The translations under genes were made by a program, and so were the position numbers. Positions 18,268 to 27,569 of a DNA stretch of 64,000 nucleotides are shown one piece after another. The DNA comes from Halpernia frigidisoli. GTDB taxonomy: Bacteria; Bacteroidota; Bacteroidia; Flavobacteriales; Weeksellaceae. The stretch's first letter is position 1. Each line of letters opens with the position of its first letter. The notes below the pieces were generated by a model that saw nothing but the letters and a program-made list of their open reading frames with translations, was not told the origin of the DNA and did not search any database. Where the stretch lies: positions 124,001-188,000 of the forward strand of contig NZ_FOQT01000002.1 of the NCBI RefSeq assembly GCF_900113805.1. Reading direction: 5' to 3'.

Positions 18268-19710
18268 ATGGATATCTCTCAACTTGAACCAAAAATAATC
18301 TGGAAAAATTTTGCCGCTTTAAACAGCGTTCCGCGACCTTCAAAAAAAGAAGAACGTGTGATTGCTTTCATGAAAAAATTCGGTGAAGATTTAAACTTAG
18401 AAACGAAAGTTGATGAAGTTGGAAATGTCATAATCAGAAAACCCGCCACTTCAGGAATGGAAAATCGCAAACCAATCGTGATGCAAGGTCATCTCGACAT
18501 GGTTTGCCAAAAAAACAACGATGTTGATTTTGATTTTGAAACCCAAGGCATTCAAATGGAAGTTCAAGGTGATTGGCTGAAAGCAAAAGGCACAACTCTA
18601 GGCGCAGATAATGGTTTGGGAGTTGCGGCGATTATGTCGGTTTTAGAAAGTAAAGATCTTGCTCATCCTGCTTTGGAAGCACTTTTTACGATAGATGAAG
18701 AAACCGGAATGACTGGTGCGATTGGTTTAAAACCTCACGAACTTCATGGCGAAATTATGCTAAATCTTGATACCGAAGAAGATGACGAGATCGATATCGG
18801 TTGCGCTGGTGGAATTGATATTACCGCTTCTCAAACTTATAATTTAGAAGATTCTCACGGACAAATAGTAAAAATTACCGTGAAAGGTTTACAAGGCGGA
18901 CATTCTGGAATGGACATCATTAAAGGTTTTGGAAACGCAAATGTGATCTTGGGAAGGCTATTATTTTTAGGTTTAGATGAAAATATTCAACTGATTTCCA
19001 TTGATGGCGGCGGTTTGAGAAACGCCATTCCGCGTGAAGCAAATGCAGTTTTTTCTGTTGAAAATTCTGCTGAATTTATTGAAAAAGCCAATGAATTGAA
19101 ATCGGAAATTTTAGAAGAATTTGCCACAATTGAAAAAGATCTGCAAATTAATATTGAAAGTTCAACTATACATGAAAAAGCAATTTCAGAAGAAGATTCC
19201 AAAAAAGTAATTTTTGCTTTAAATGCCACGCAAAACGGTGTTTACAGAATGTCGCCAGACGTAAAAGATCTGGTAGAAACTTCTAATAACATTGCAAGAG
19301 TTGAATTAAAAAAGGGTGATTTGAAAATCTTAAATCTTTCGCGTTCTTCTGTCGAATCCAATAAAACTGCTGTTTCAAACCAATTAAAATCTGTTTTTGA
19401 ATTAGCTGGAATGAAAGTAGAATTCGGTGGTTCTTATCCTGGTTGGAAACCAAAACCTGGCGCAGAAATTATCACCATAATGACAGAAATTTACAAGAAA
19501 CAATTTGGAGAAACTCCTTCCGTTGTGGCTTGTCACGCAGGTTTAGAATGTGGAATAATCGGTGCCAATTATCCAGAAATGGAAATGGTTTCTTTTGGAC
19601 CAACAATTCGTGGCGCGCATTCGCCAGACGAAAGAGCGAGCATTTCTTCTACTCAAAAATTCTGGGGATTTTTGAAGGAAATTTTAGCGAATATTCCGGA
19701 GAAAAAATAA
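18268..19710 (+). CDS. pepD: Aminoacyl-histidine dipeptidase (M20 family)
   Basis: Cytoplasmic Zn-dependent dipeptidase of the PepD type, which cleaves Xaa-His and other dipeptides. Metal-binding motifs are VMQGHLDMVCQ (His75, Asp77), TTLGADNGLG (bridging Asp) and DEETGMTGA (catalytic Glu), plus LNLDTEEDDE. The lid domain occupies about residues 200-390. The C-terminal His sits in IRGAHSPDE. At 480 residues it matches the family. A TATATTTA box at 18244-18251 may be its -7 element. It is monocistronic with a terminator. Confidence 0.94.
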   Translation: MDISQLEPKIIWKNFAALNSVPRPSKKEERVIAFMKKFGEDLNLETKVDEVGNVIIRKPATSGMENRKPIVMQGHLDMVCQKNNDVDFDFETQGIQMEVQGDWLKAKGTTLGADNGLGVAAIMSVLESKDLAHPALEALFTIDEETGMTGAIGLKPHELHGEIMLNLDTEEDDEIDIGCAGGIDITASQTYNLEDSHGQIVKITVKGLQGGHSGMDIIKGFGNANVILGRLLFLGLDENIQLISIDGGGLRNAIPREANAVFSVENSAEFIEKANELKSEILEEFATIEKDLQINIESSTIHEKAISEEDSKKVIFALNATQNGVYRMSPDVKDLVETSNNIARVELKKGDLKILNLSRSSVESNKTAVSNQLKSVFELAGMKVEFGGSYPGWKPKPGAEIITIMTEIYKKQFGETPSVVACHAGLECGIIGANYPEMEMVSFGPTIRGAHSPDERASISSTQKFWGFLKEILANIPEKK

Positions 19711-19723
19711 GACTTATTTAAAA

Positions 19724-19753
19724 AAACATCTCATTGTCAAAAGTGAGATGTTT
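19724..19753 (+). terminator. pepD terminator
   Basis: Stem AAACATCTCA / TGAGATGTTT with a 10-base loop followed by CTTTTT. Confidence 0.8.
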
Positions 19754-19943
19754 CTTTTTGGGGCAGATTCAAAAGACAGTTAATCTAATAGTTAGTTTTA
19801 AATATAATGTGAGAATCTTCTTGAAAATTATAAAGGTATAATCTTAAATTTCAATTATCAGATTTGTGATAAAGCACATCTACTATTCAGTATTTTTGTA
19901 TAGTTTAATTATACATATAAATAATTTATCTGTAAACTAAAAA

Positions 19944-20533
19944 ATGAACTACAAAGAAATAAATATGTACGATAAACTTTTTAGACAACTTGAAGAAAAA
20001 ATTGTTTTGACTGAAAAGGAAAAGGAAGTTATTCCCAGCTTTTTTGACACCAAAATATTACGAAAAAGAGAATATTTATGTCTCGAAGGCGATTATTGCA
20101 AAAATCTGGCTTTTGTATCAAGAGGTGCTTTAAAATCTTACACCATTGATGATAAAGGACAAGAACTATTAGTTTGCTGGCTTGGGAAGGTTGGTCGGTT
20201 TCAGATTTTAAAAGTTTTATCTGTGATGAAAAGGCGATACTTTTCATCGATGCTATTGAAGATAGTGAAGTGCTTTTGATATCGCATTCCAATTACGAAC
20301 AGCTTTTAACGCAAGTTCCTTCTATGGAGCGCTATTTTAGAATTTTATATCAAAATAGTTTAGTTACAAAAGACAGAAGATTGATAAGTTCTAACACCTA
20401 CACTGCCGAAGAAAAATATCTGCATTTAATAAAAATATATCCCTTTATATCACAGCGCATTCCACAGAACCTAATTGCCTCTTATCTGGGTCTAACGCCT
20501 GAAACCATAAGCAGAATTAAAAAAAACTTATAG
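19944..20533 (+). pseudogene. Crp/Fnr-family transcription regulator, frameshifted
   Basis: The N-terminal cyclic-nucleotide-type sensor half reads in one frame up to about GQELLV near 20172. The rest (AWEGWSVSDFKSF onward, then the HTH) reads in a different frame from about 20180. Together they make one normal regulator of about 195 residues with a single missing base near 20172-20182. No slippery heptamer is present there, so programmed frameshifting is unlikely. The HTH recognition helix reads GLTPETISRIKK. The E-x-x-S-R positions match those of Fnr that read TTGAT half-sites, and two such dyads follow just downstream. The gene is either decayed or carries a sequencing error. The only start with any support is ATG 19944; Met8 is possible. 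Confidence 0.82.
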
Positions 20534-20540
20534 GATAGGA

Positions 20541-20606
20541 TTGATTTAATCAAAATTATTTCTTGATCCATATCAATGCACAGCTATTGCGCTTTATGTA
20601 ATTTTG
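20541..20606 (+). promoter_or_regulatory. Fnr-like boxes and -7 element upstream of the SDR-like gene
   Basis: Two inverted repeats lie in this gap: TTGATTTAATCAA (20541-20553) and TTGATCCATATCAA (20563-20576). The second is an exact TTGAT-N4-ATCAA Fnr consensus. A perfect -7 box, TAATTTTG, is at 20599-20606, but no TTG lies at the -33 spacing. Taking the start about 12 bases after the first T of the -7 box puts the second dyad at about -41, the class II activator position. Confidence 0.6.
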
Positions 20607-20636
20607 TCTTAAAGTTAGAAACAAAAAAAGTTAATT

Positions 20637-21707
20637 ATGGAAAACATAGCATTAATAGTTGGAGCAAGCGGTATTTCCGGAAACAATCTTGCTAAAGAAC
20701 TAATTGAAAATAATTGGACAACTTATGGTATTACGCGTAACTCTGAAGTCGAACTTAAAGGACTAAAAAATATAAAAGCGGATCTGCTTGACACTGAATC
20801 GCTGGAAAAAGCCCTAAAAGATATAAATCCAACTCATGTATTTTTTACAGCTTGGATGAAAAAAGATACGGAAGCAGAAAATATTGAAGTGAATGGCAGA
20901 ATGGTACGAAATATACTTGAAGTATTGTCACCAAAAAAATCTGTACGTCACGTTGCATTGGTCACTGGATTGAAACATTATTTGGGTCCTTTCGAAAATT
21001 ACGTTAAAGCAGGATTTACACCTGAAACACCAGTTAGAACAGAGCATCCAAGACTTGCATTAAATAATTTTTATTATGCACAGGAAGACGAGATTTTTGA
21101 TGCGGCAAAACGTGATGGTTTCACCTGGAGTATTCACCGCGCGCACACTATGATTGGACATGCTGTTGGAAATCTAATGAATATGGGAACAACTTTAGCT
21201 GTTTACGCTACTATTTGTAAAGAAAACGGCACACCTTTCACTTGGCCAGGTTCAGAAGCGCAATGGAACGGAATATCTGATGTAATAGACGCTCATATTT
21301 TAGCTAAACAATTTCTTTGGGCTGCAACTACACCTGAGGCTGCAAATGAAGCATTCAATATTGTCAATGGCGATATATTTCGTTGGAGTTGATTGTGGAA
21401 ACAGATTGCTGAATATTTCGGTGTAGAATATCAAGGATATGCTGAAAATAATAAAAGTTTAGAAGAACTGATGAAAGGTGATGAAGACAAATGGCAAAAG
21501 ATTGCAGACAAATATGAATTGGCAGAACCAAAATTAGATAGATTGGCTTCACCTTGGCATACCGACCTTGATTTAGGAAGACCTATCGAAGTGATGACAA
21601 ACATGTCTAAGAATCGAAAATTAGGTTTTAAAGAATATCAGGATACGAGAGAATCATTCTTTAGATTATTCGACGAGCTAAAAGAGCAAAAAATTATTCC
21701 GGACTAA
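20637..21707 (+). pseudogene. SDR-family NAD(P)-dependent reductase (PRISE-like), in-frame TGA
   Basis: An atypical SDR related to progesterone 5-beta-reductase/iridoid-synthase-like enzymes. The N-terminal GASGISGNNLA is the NAD(P)-binding loop. A catalytic-region AQEDEIF segment, NGDIFRWS and a C-terminal helical part follow. Codon 252 (21390-21392) is TGA, and the same frame continues without break for another 104 codons (LWKQIAEYFGVEYQG onward). Relatives have a tryptophan-rich RW-x-W-L-W stretch at this point, so TGG to TGA is the simplest cause. The protein as read would stop at 251 of 356 residues and lose its C-terminal substrate-binding part. It lies 103 bases after the broken regulator. 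Confidence 0.8.
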
Positions 21708-21724
21708 TTCAAAATATATAAAAT

Positions 21725-21754
21725 AAAAATTCAGCAAATTATTGCTGAATTTTT
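21725..21754. terminator. Bidirectional hairpin terminator
   Basis: Stem AAAAATTCAGCAA / TTGCTGAATTTTT with loop ATTA. It lies between the reductase pseudogene and the convergent HxlR gene. Confidence 0.85.
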
Positions 21755-21802
21755 TTTGCTAAATCGCGAAGTTTAAAATTTAAATTAAAGAAATTTATAG
21801 CA

Positions 21803-22237
21803 TTAAGTCACAATTTTCTGCACTTGGATGTCTTTTTTTAATTCTTTCATTTTTGATTTTATATATTCATCTTTATTTTTCCTTGCGCTCTTTATCATCG
21901 TTTTTATTTCAGTAGGAATTTCAAAGTATTTTTCTGACCACAAATAAACTTCTACCAAAACAGGCACTAAATCTATCGCTTTTGGCGTGAGTTGATAAAG
22001 CACTTTCGCTTTACTTTCTGGATGTTCCAATTTTAAAATTAACTCGTTTTCTTCTAAATTTTGTAGCCTCGAAGCCAAAATATTAGTTGCTATTTTTTCA
22101 TCGGATTTTAGAAAATCACCATAAGTATTTTTATTAAAGAAAATCAGATCTCTTATAATTAGCAAAGACCATTTATCACCAAAAATATCTAATGAGCCAC
22201 TCAAAGGGCAAATTGAACGCTTTTTTAATTCTTTCAT
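21803..22237 (-). CDS. HxlR-family winged-helix transcription regulator
   Basis: A 144-residue DNA-binding protein with the full HxlR pattern. There is a cysteine close to the N-terminus (RSICPLSGSLDIFGDKWSLL), the wing region and a C-terminal dimer helix. HxlR-type regulators commonly sense aldehydes or oxidants through the N-terminal cysteine (here Cys9) and control a divergent gene. Here the divergent neighbour is an SDR 111 bases away. Two identical ACTTGCAA half-sites lie on that gene's promoter. The C-terminal tail is unusually lysine-rich. Confidence 0.9.
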   Translation of the reverse strand: MKELKKRSICPLSGSLDIFGDKWSLLIIRDLIFFNKNTYGDFLKSDEKIATNILASRLQNLEENELILKLEHPESKAKVLYQLTPKAIDLVPVLVEVYLWSEKYFEIPTEIKTMIKSARKNKDEYIKSKMKELKKDIQVQKIVT

Positions 22238-22268
22238 TTATATTTTTAAAAATAATTTTAAAAAAACC

Positions 22269-22309
22269 ACTTGCAAATCAAAACTAATTATATACATTTG
22301 TACTTGCAA
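22269..22309 (+). promoter_or_regulatory. SDR promoter with paired ACTTGCAA operator candidates
   Basis: The -33 TTG (22271-22273) and -7 TACATTTG (22293-22300) are 19 bases apart, a near-ideal Bacteroidota promoter for the SDR at 22349. Two exact ACTTGCAA copies sit at 22269-22276 (over the -33) and 22302-22309 (just after the -7). They are 33 bases apart, about three helical turns, as expected for binding by a dimeric repressor. Confidence 0.6.
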
Positions 22310-22348
22310 TTTGAAAGCAAATTTACAAATTTAAAATTAAATTAAAAA

Positions 22349-23116
22349 ATGGAAATAAAAAACAAAACAATATTAATAACTGGTGGTGGTTCTGGTATTG
22401 GCTTAGAAGCCGTGAAACAATTTATTGAAAACGGTTGTAAAGTAATTATTACCGGTAGAAGTCAAAACAAATTAGATGCTGCTAAAAAATTATATCCATC
22501 AATTAATGTGTTTAATAGTGATGTTTCCAATGAAGAAGACAGTGCAATTTTACTAAAAAAAGTAGAAAAATTGGGTGGAATTGATATTTTGTATAACAAT
22601 GCAGGAATTATTACCAAGCCTAAAAATTTTGGAATTGCCGATGAATTTCATTTTAAAAACGCAGAATCTGAAATAAGCATTAATTATTTAGGCGTGATCC
22701 GAATGAATAATTTGTTTATGGAAATGCTGAAAACCAAAAAAGAAAGTGCAATTATCAATACGGCTTCTATTTTGAGTTATGTTCCGCTAAATACTGCGCC
22801 AACTTATTCTGCTTCAAAAGCGGCGATCCGTTTTTACACCGACGCATTGCGCAGTCATTTGCAAATTTTGAAAACCAATGTTAAAGTATTTGAACTTTCT
22901 CCGCCAGTTGTTGCAACTGCAATGGCAGATGGTATAAATGCAAAATCTATCACGCCCGAAAAATTGGTAAATGCTCTTGTAAAAGGTATAAAAAATAACA
23001 CCTACAAAATTCGAGTTGGTGATACAAAAAGCATTTATTTTTTAAACCGATTTTTTCCAAATATCGCCTGGAATTTAATAAATGGAAAAGACAATGAAAA
23101 GCAATTGCAAAATTAG
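22349..23116 (+). CDS. Short-chain dehydrogenase/reductase (DltE-like)
   Basis: A classical SDR of 255 residues. The NAD(P)-binding TGGGSGIG is near residue 11, NNAG near residue 87, and the catalytic triad is Ser (NTASIL), Tyr (YSASKAA) and the Lys four residues on. The overall pattern resembles DltE/YciK-like oxidoreductases; the substrate is unknown. It is divergent from an HxlR regulator, which suggests induction by a reactive carbonyl or quinone compound, but that is inference. The C-terminus ends cleanly just before the convergent helicase gene. Confidence 0.9.
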   Translation: MEIKNKTILITGGGSGIGLEAVKQFIENGCKVIITGRSQNKLDAAKKLYPSINVFNSDVSNEEDSAILLKKVEKLGGIDILYNNAGIITKPKNFGIADEFHFKNAESEISINYLGVIRMNNLFMEMLKTKKESAIINTASILSYVPLNTAPTYSASKAAIRFYTDALRSHLQILKTNVKVFELSPPVVATAMADGINAKSITPEKLVNALVKGIKNNTYKIRVGDTKSIYFLNRFFPNIAWNLINGKDNEKQLQN

Positions 23117-23147
23117 AATTTCAAAATTAAAGGACTATTTTTAAACT

Positions 23148-25481
23148 CTAAATCTTCGTCAACTTCGCAAATTTCAAAATTAAATTTTTCTCACCTTCGT
23201 GCTGAAAAATCACTTTTGCTTTAATATTATTGGGATCTGTTCCATCTAAAAACTGAACTTCGCCCACACCAAAACGATCGTGGCGAACTCTGTCACCCAC
23301 TTCAATATCTTGCGAAGAACTTCCACTTGGATTGATAATTTTTGCGGTTGCAACAGGTTTTAAATTTTTTGGAATTATCGTTGGTTCGTCTCTCTCCAAA
23401 GATTTTTTTGGTTCTTTCTTTTTAAAAAACCGCGTTTCTCCCATCGGTGCTTCGTCAAAAATATTAGATTTTAAACCGGAATGATTCATAAATCTGCTTT
23501 CCAGCGCTGGATTTATCAATTCCAAATATTCAGAATCTACTTCACTCAAAAATCTCGAAGGTTCCGCATCGGTAATTTTCCCCCATTGAAAACGGGAAAT
23601 CGCATAACTAAAAAATGCTCTTTTTTCCGCTCTCGTTAAAGCCACGTAAAATAACCGGCGTTCTTCTTCCAATTCTTCACGTGTTGAACTGCTCATAAAA
23701 CTTGGAAACAAATTTTCTTCCAAACCAACCAAATGAACAACCGGAAATTCTAAACCTTTGGATAAATGGATCGTCATTAAAGATACTTTCGGCGTATTAT
23801 CGTCTTTTTTGTCTTTTTGCGTATCGGCAGAAAGTGCGATATTTTCCAGGAAATTAGACAAACTTGAATCGCCATCTTCCACTTGCTGTTGCTCATCAAT
23901 AAAGCCTTGCATGGAATTCATCAATTCCTGAATATTTTCTACACGCGAAATTCCTTCCGGCGTTTGATCGTCCTTTAAAGTTTTAATTAAACCACTTCTT
24001 TTCGCCACTTCCATCGCAACAGTATAAGCATTTTCATCTTTCAGCATCACTTGAAAGGCTTTTATCATAGCCCAAAAATCGGCAAGTTTCGTGATAATGC
24101 CATTGTTTAATTGTAAAGTTGGTGCAAATTGTCCGAGATTACCTAAAACTTGCGAAACCGTAATGTTTTGAGAATCTGCAAAGACAATCAGCTTATTTTG
24201 TGTGCTTTCACCGATGCCACGCGCCGGAAAATTGATAACTCTAAATAAAGCTTCCGCATCATTTTCATTAACCAAAAGTCTTAGATATGCGACCAAATCT
24301 TTAACTTCCTTTCTTTGGTAAAAACTTAAACCGCCATAAACTCTGTACGGAATATTTTTTTTGCGAAGTGAATCTTCAAAAGCACGCGTTTGGGAATTGG
24401 TTCGGTATAAAATAGCAAACTGATCAAAATTCATTTGCTCAGAATTGTGAAGTTGCCAAATATTTGACGCCACAAAAGCCGCCTCATCAGCATCTGAAAG
24501 ACTTCTGTACACTTTTATTTTTTCACCAACTTCATTTTCACTGAACACATTTTTCTTAAATTGCTGTAAATTTTTACCAATAACAACATTTGCAGCGTTC
24601 ACAATATTTTGTGTTGAACGATAGTTTTGTTCCAAAGAAACTGTGACAGCGTCTGGATAATCTTTTTTAAAGTTTAAAATATTTAAAATATTTGCCCCAC
24701 GAAAAGAGTAAATAGATTGTGCATCATCACCAACAACGCAAATATTTTCAAATTTTGAAGCCAGTGCTTTTACAATTAAATATTGAGAATGATTGGTATC
24801 CTGGTACTCATCAACCAAAATGTAGCGAAATCGATCTTGGTATTTTGCCAAAACTTCCGGAAATCTGGTTAACAATTCGTTCGTTCTTAAAAGCAAATCA
24901 TCAAAATCCATTGCGCCATTTTTAAAACAGGCTTCAACGTATTTTTGATAAATTAAACCAATGTGTTTTTGATTGGCTCGTTCGTCATTTTCAATTAATT
25001 CCGGATTATTGAAATAGGCTTTTACGGTAATTAAATTATTTTTATACTGAGAAATTCTACCTAAAACTTTCTTCGCTTTATAAAGGTCGCCGTCAATATT
25101 TAATTCTTTAATGACTTTTTTTAAAACATTAACGGAATCCTGAGAATCGTAAATCGTAAAATTTGAAGGGAAACCAATGTAATGGGCTTCACTTCTTAGA
25201 ATTCTTGCAAAAACCGAGTGAAAAGTTCCCATCCAAAGACTTTTGGCTTCACTCTGTCCGACCACTTTTGCAACACGGTCTTTCATTTCTTTTGCCGCTT
25301 TATTGGTAAATGTGAGCGCAAGAATATGAAAAGGATCAATAAGATTTGTGATAAGATGCGCAATTCGCATGGTGAGAACACGGGTTTTACCCGAACCTGC
25401 GCCTGCGAGAACCATCAAAGGTCCTTCAATTGTAGTTACAGCCTCAAGTTGTGGTTCATTTAAACCTTGAAGATAATCCAT
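23148..25481 (-). CDS. UvrD/PcrA-type ATP-dependent DNA helicase
   Basis: Superfamily 1A 3'-5' helicase for DNA repair and replication-fork maintenance. The 777-residue protein has the Q-motif LNEPQLEAV, Walker A AGAGSGKT (residues 26-33), and VDEYQDTN as motif II. QSIYSFRGA is motif III, and LEQNYRS, TIHLSKGLEFPVV and VALTRAEKR follow. The C-terminal part has a Tudor-like DRVRHDRFGVGEVQFL element (about 725-775), as in PcrA, which binds RNA polymerase. A -7-like box (CAAAAATA on the plus strand, 25505-25512) lies at the right distance upstream. It could be called uvrD or pcrA; the two are not separable from sequence alone. Confidence 0.93.
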   Translation of the reverse strand: MDYLQGLNEPQLEAVTTIEGPLMVLAGAGSGKTRVLTMRIAHLITNLIDPFHILALTFTNKAAKEMKDRVAKVVGQSEAKSLWMGTFHSVFARILRSEAHYIGFPSNFTIYDSQDSVNVLKKVIKELNIDGDLYKAKKVLGRISQYKNNLITVKAYFNNPELIENDERANQKHIGLIYQKYVEACFKNGAMDFDDLLLRTNELLTRFPEVLAKYQDRFRYILVDEYQDTNHSQYLIVKALASKFENICVVGDDAQSIYSFRGANILNILNFKKDYPDAVTVSLEQNYRSTQNIVNAANVVIGKNLQQFKKNVFSENEVGEKIKVYRSLSDADEAAFVASNIWQLHNSEQMNFDQFAILYRTNSQTRAFEDSLRKKNIPYRVYGGLSFYQRKEVKDLVAYLRLLVNENDAEALFRVINFPARGIGESTQNKLIVFADSQNITVSQVLGNLGQFAPTLQLNNGIITKLADFWAMIKAFQVMLKDENAYTVAMEVAKRSGLIKTLKDDQTPEGISRVENIQELMNSMQGFIDEQQQVEDGDSSLSNFLENIALSADTQKDKKDDNTPKVSLMTIHLSKGLEFPVVHLVGLEENLFPSFMSSSTREELEEERRLFYVALTRAEKRAFFSYAISRFQWGKITDAEPSRFLSEVDSEYLELINPALESRFMNHSGLKSNIFDEAPMGETRFFKKKEPKKSLERDEPTIIPKNLKPVATAKIINPSGSSSQDIEVGDRVRHDRFGVGEVQFLDGTDPNNIKAKVIFQHEGEKNLILKFAKLTKI

Positions 25482-25679
25482 TAAATTTTAAAATTTTAGA
25501 ATAACAAAAATACGGAAATTAGATTTGGTTTTCAGGTCTAAACTTTGGTTTTAGTTTTTTGAATTTTAGAATAATATTCTAATTTTACTAAATAATAATA
25601 TTTTAATTAGTAAGAAATATTATCTTTATAAATTATTAAGTAAAATAATCTTCTTTCTGAAAAAAACTCTACAAAATCC

Positions 25680-26537
25680 ATGGAAAACGAAACAAAACCT
25701 GAAGATAAAGATCAAGAAAATTTTCAGAAAGATTTAGAACAAAAATCTACGGAAATAGATGGCGTTGATGGTTACAAAGATATTCTAAGCCGCGTCATAA
25801 AAGAAGGTGAAGAGATTTTTGAAATTAAGAGTCAAGCATTGACGCTTAGTGCTGTTATTGCCGGGCTTGAAATCGGTTTTAGCTATTTACTTATGTGTAC
25901 GCTTTTCACGCTACTTGCAGGCAAATTATCAGAAAATTCTATTTTTAAACTATTTTCATTTGTATATCCTTTGGGATTTATTTTTGTAATTCTTGGGAAA
26001 TCAGCATTATTTACAGAGCAAACTTCGGTTTTAACATTGCCGGTGTTAAATGGTCAGCGGAAAATATCTGGACTTTTACGAATCTGGGGTTTAGTGATAG
26101 CAGGTAATATGGTTGGCGGTATTTTATTTGTTCTTTTTATCGGAATGCTTGCGCCACGTTTAAATTTATTTACTCATGAAACAATGGCAACTATTGGAGC
26201 TCACGTGGCTCATCACGATTCATTGACCCTTTTCTTAAGTGCGATTGTCGCAGGATGGCTAATGGGTTTATTAAACTGGTTGCTAAATAGTACTACCAAT
26301 TCATTTACCAGAATTTTGCTGATAGTTATTATCACGGGCGTTATAGGTTTTGGCGGTTTTCACCATAGTATCGTGGGAAATATCGAGGTTTTTGGTGGTT
26401 TACTTTACTCTGATTCTGTTAATATTTCAGATTATCTTCTCTTTTTGGTTTTAGCCTTAGTTGGAAACAGTATTGGTGGCGGAATTGTTGTTGGACTCTT
26501 TAAATACCGCATTTTTCAGTCCAATTATGGAGGATAA
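25680..26537 (+). CDS. Formate/nitrite transporter (FNT) family channel
   Basis: A 285-residue inner-membrane protein of the pentameric aquaporin-like FNT fold. A hydrophilic, acidic N-terminal tail of about 50 residues precedes six membrane helices. Family features visible are the GKSALFTEQT segment after helix 2, the GNMVGGILF repeat in helix 3 and the central histidine region FGGFHHSIVGN in helix 5. Substrates of relatives are formate, nitrite or hydrosulfide; no neighbouring enzyme decides between them. The next gene starts 46 bases later on the same strand. Confidence 0.87.
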   Translation: MENETKPEDKDQENFQKDLEQKSTEIDGVDGYKDILSRVIKEGEEIFEIKSQALTLSAVIAGLEIGFSYLLMCTLFTLLAGKLSENSIFKLFSFVYPLGFIFVILGKSALFTEQTSVLTLPVLNGQRKISGLLRIWGLVIAGNMVGGILFVLFIGMLAPRLNLFTHETMATIGAHVAHHDSLTLFLSAIVAGWLMGLLNWLLNSTTNSFTRILLIVIITGVIGFGGFHHSIVGNIEVFGGLLYSDSVNISDYLLFLVLALVGNSIGGGIVVGLFKYRIFQSNYGG

Positions 26538-26582
26538 AAGCCTTTCTTAGATCTTGTTTTGATATAAAATACAGGAACATAA

Positions 26583-27473
26583 ATGAAAAAAATTATCGAC
26601 AATTTTCTATCGGAAGCTTTTAGAGAAACTCTTGAGCGTGTCATTATTTGGATAGCAATTTTAAGTTTTTTACTACATTTACTCCTGATTTTTCTATTGA
26701 ATGAAAATATTATTCAACTAAATTCGAAACTTACAGTAAATCCAATTTCTGCTATCTACACGCCTTTTTCATTCATTTTGGTTTATGAAGTTTTTCTGCT
26801 TGTATTTTATCTTCCGCGTTCTATTTCCAGCTACATTGGCAAACAATATGAAATTATTACTTTGATAGTAATAAGGAGAATATTTAAAGATATCGGCTAT
26901 ATGAAACTGTCAGACGATTGGTTTAAATTAGGACATGATCTTCAAATAACCTACGATCTTGCAACCGCAGTAATTTTATTCTTTTTAATACAGAAATTTT
27001 ACAAAAATTTAGAAAAGAAAGAAACATCAGGAATCGTAAAAATAATGGAAGATATTGCGAAGAAACGGATGGATAAATTTATACAGTTTAAAAAAACAAT
27101 CGCTGCTTTTTTAGTACCCGTAGTGATTATACTGGCGTTTTATTCGCTAATAAACTGGTTGATTACCTGCGGAAAAACAGATTTGGGCGACGTGGCGAAT
27201 TTTAAAAATATCAACAATATATTCTTCGAAGATTTTTTCATTCTCCTGATCATTATTGACGTTATATTACTTCTATTTTCTTTCTTTTACTCTGATAGTT
27301 TTCATAAAATAATAAGAAACTCTGGTTTTGTAATTTCTACTATTTTAATAAAATTATCTTTTTCAGTGGAAGGCGCTATTAATAACGCATTGATACTTGG
27401 AGCAGTAATTTTTGGATTTTTAATTCTTATTATCCACAATTCTTATAAATCCGCTACGGAATATGATTTGTAA
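26583..27473 (+). CDS. Multi-pass membrane protein, unknown function
   Basis: A 296-residue protein with about seven hydrophobic segments (about 20-40, 55-78, 118-135, 171-190, 212-235, 245-262 and 265-287). Two soluble stretches are rich in Lys. A short VYEVFLLVFYLPRSISSYIGKQYEII stretch lies after the second helix, followed by RRIFKDIGYMKL. I do not recognise a named family. It lies 46 bases after the FNT channel and is preceded by AGGAAC, so cotranscription is likely. A partner role to the channel is only a suggestion from context. Confidence 0.6.
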   Translation: MKKIIDNFLSEAFRETLERVIIWIAILSFLLHLLLIFLLNENIIQLNSKLTVNPISAIYTPFSFILVYEVFLLVFYLPRSISSYIGKQYEIITLIVIRRIFKDIGYMKLSDDWFKLGHDLQITYDLATAVILFFLIQKFYKNLEKKETSGIVKIMEDIAKKRMDKFIQFKKTIAAFLVPVVIILAFYSLINWLITCGKTDLGDVANFKNINNIFFEDFFILLIIIDVILLLFSFFYSDSFHKIIRNSGFVISTILIKLSFSVEGAINNALILGAVIFGFLILIIHNSYKSATEYDL

Positions 27474-27569
27474 ATCAAATTAAATTTCGTCTGAATTTTT
27501 ATGGGAGTCTTTCGTTAAGGCACAACAATTGTAATCAATTTTTAATTAAATCTAATTTAAAAATCTGCT

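Noticed and set aside
19861-19898. CRP-like dyad (TGTG-N6-CACA) and TATTTTTG box before the broken regulator
   Set aside because: The dyad is imperfect and the -33 spacing is too long (24 bases); too weak to list as a site.
20166-20185. Programmed ribosomal frameshift in the Crp/Fnr gene
   Set aside because: No X-XXY-YYZ slippery heptamer and no strong downstream structure; the family is normally read in one frame.
21390-21392. In-frame TGA as a possible selenocysteine codon
   Set aside because: The family has tryptophan in this stretch, no redox site is expected there and no SECIS-like hairpin follows; a TGG to TGA change is simpler.
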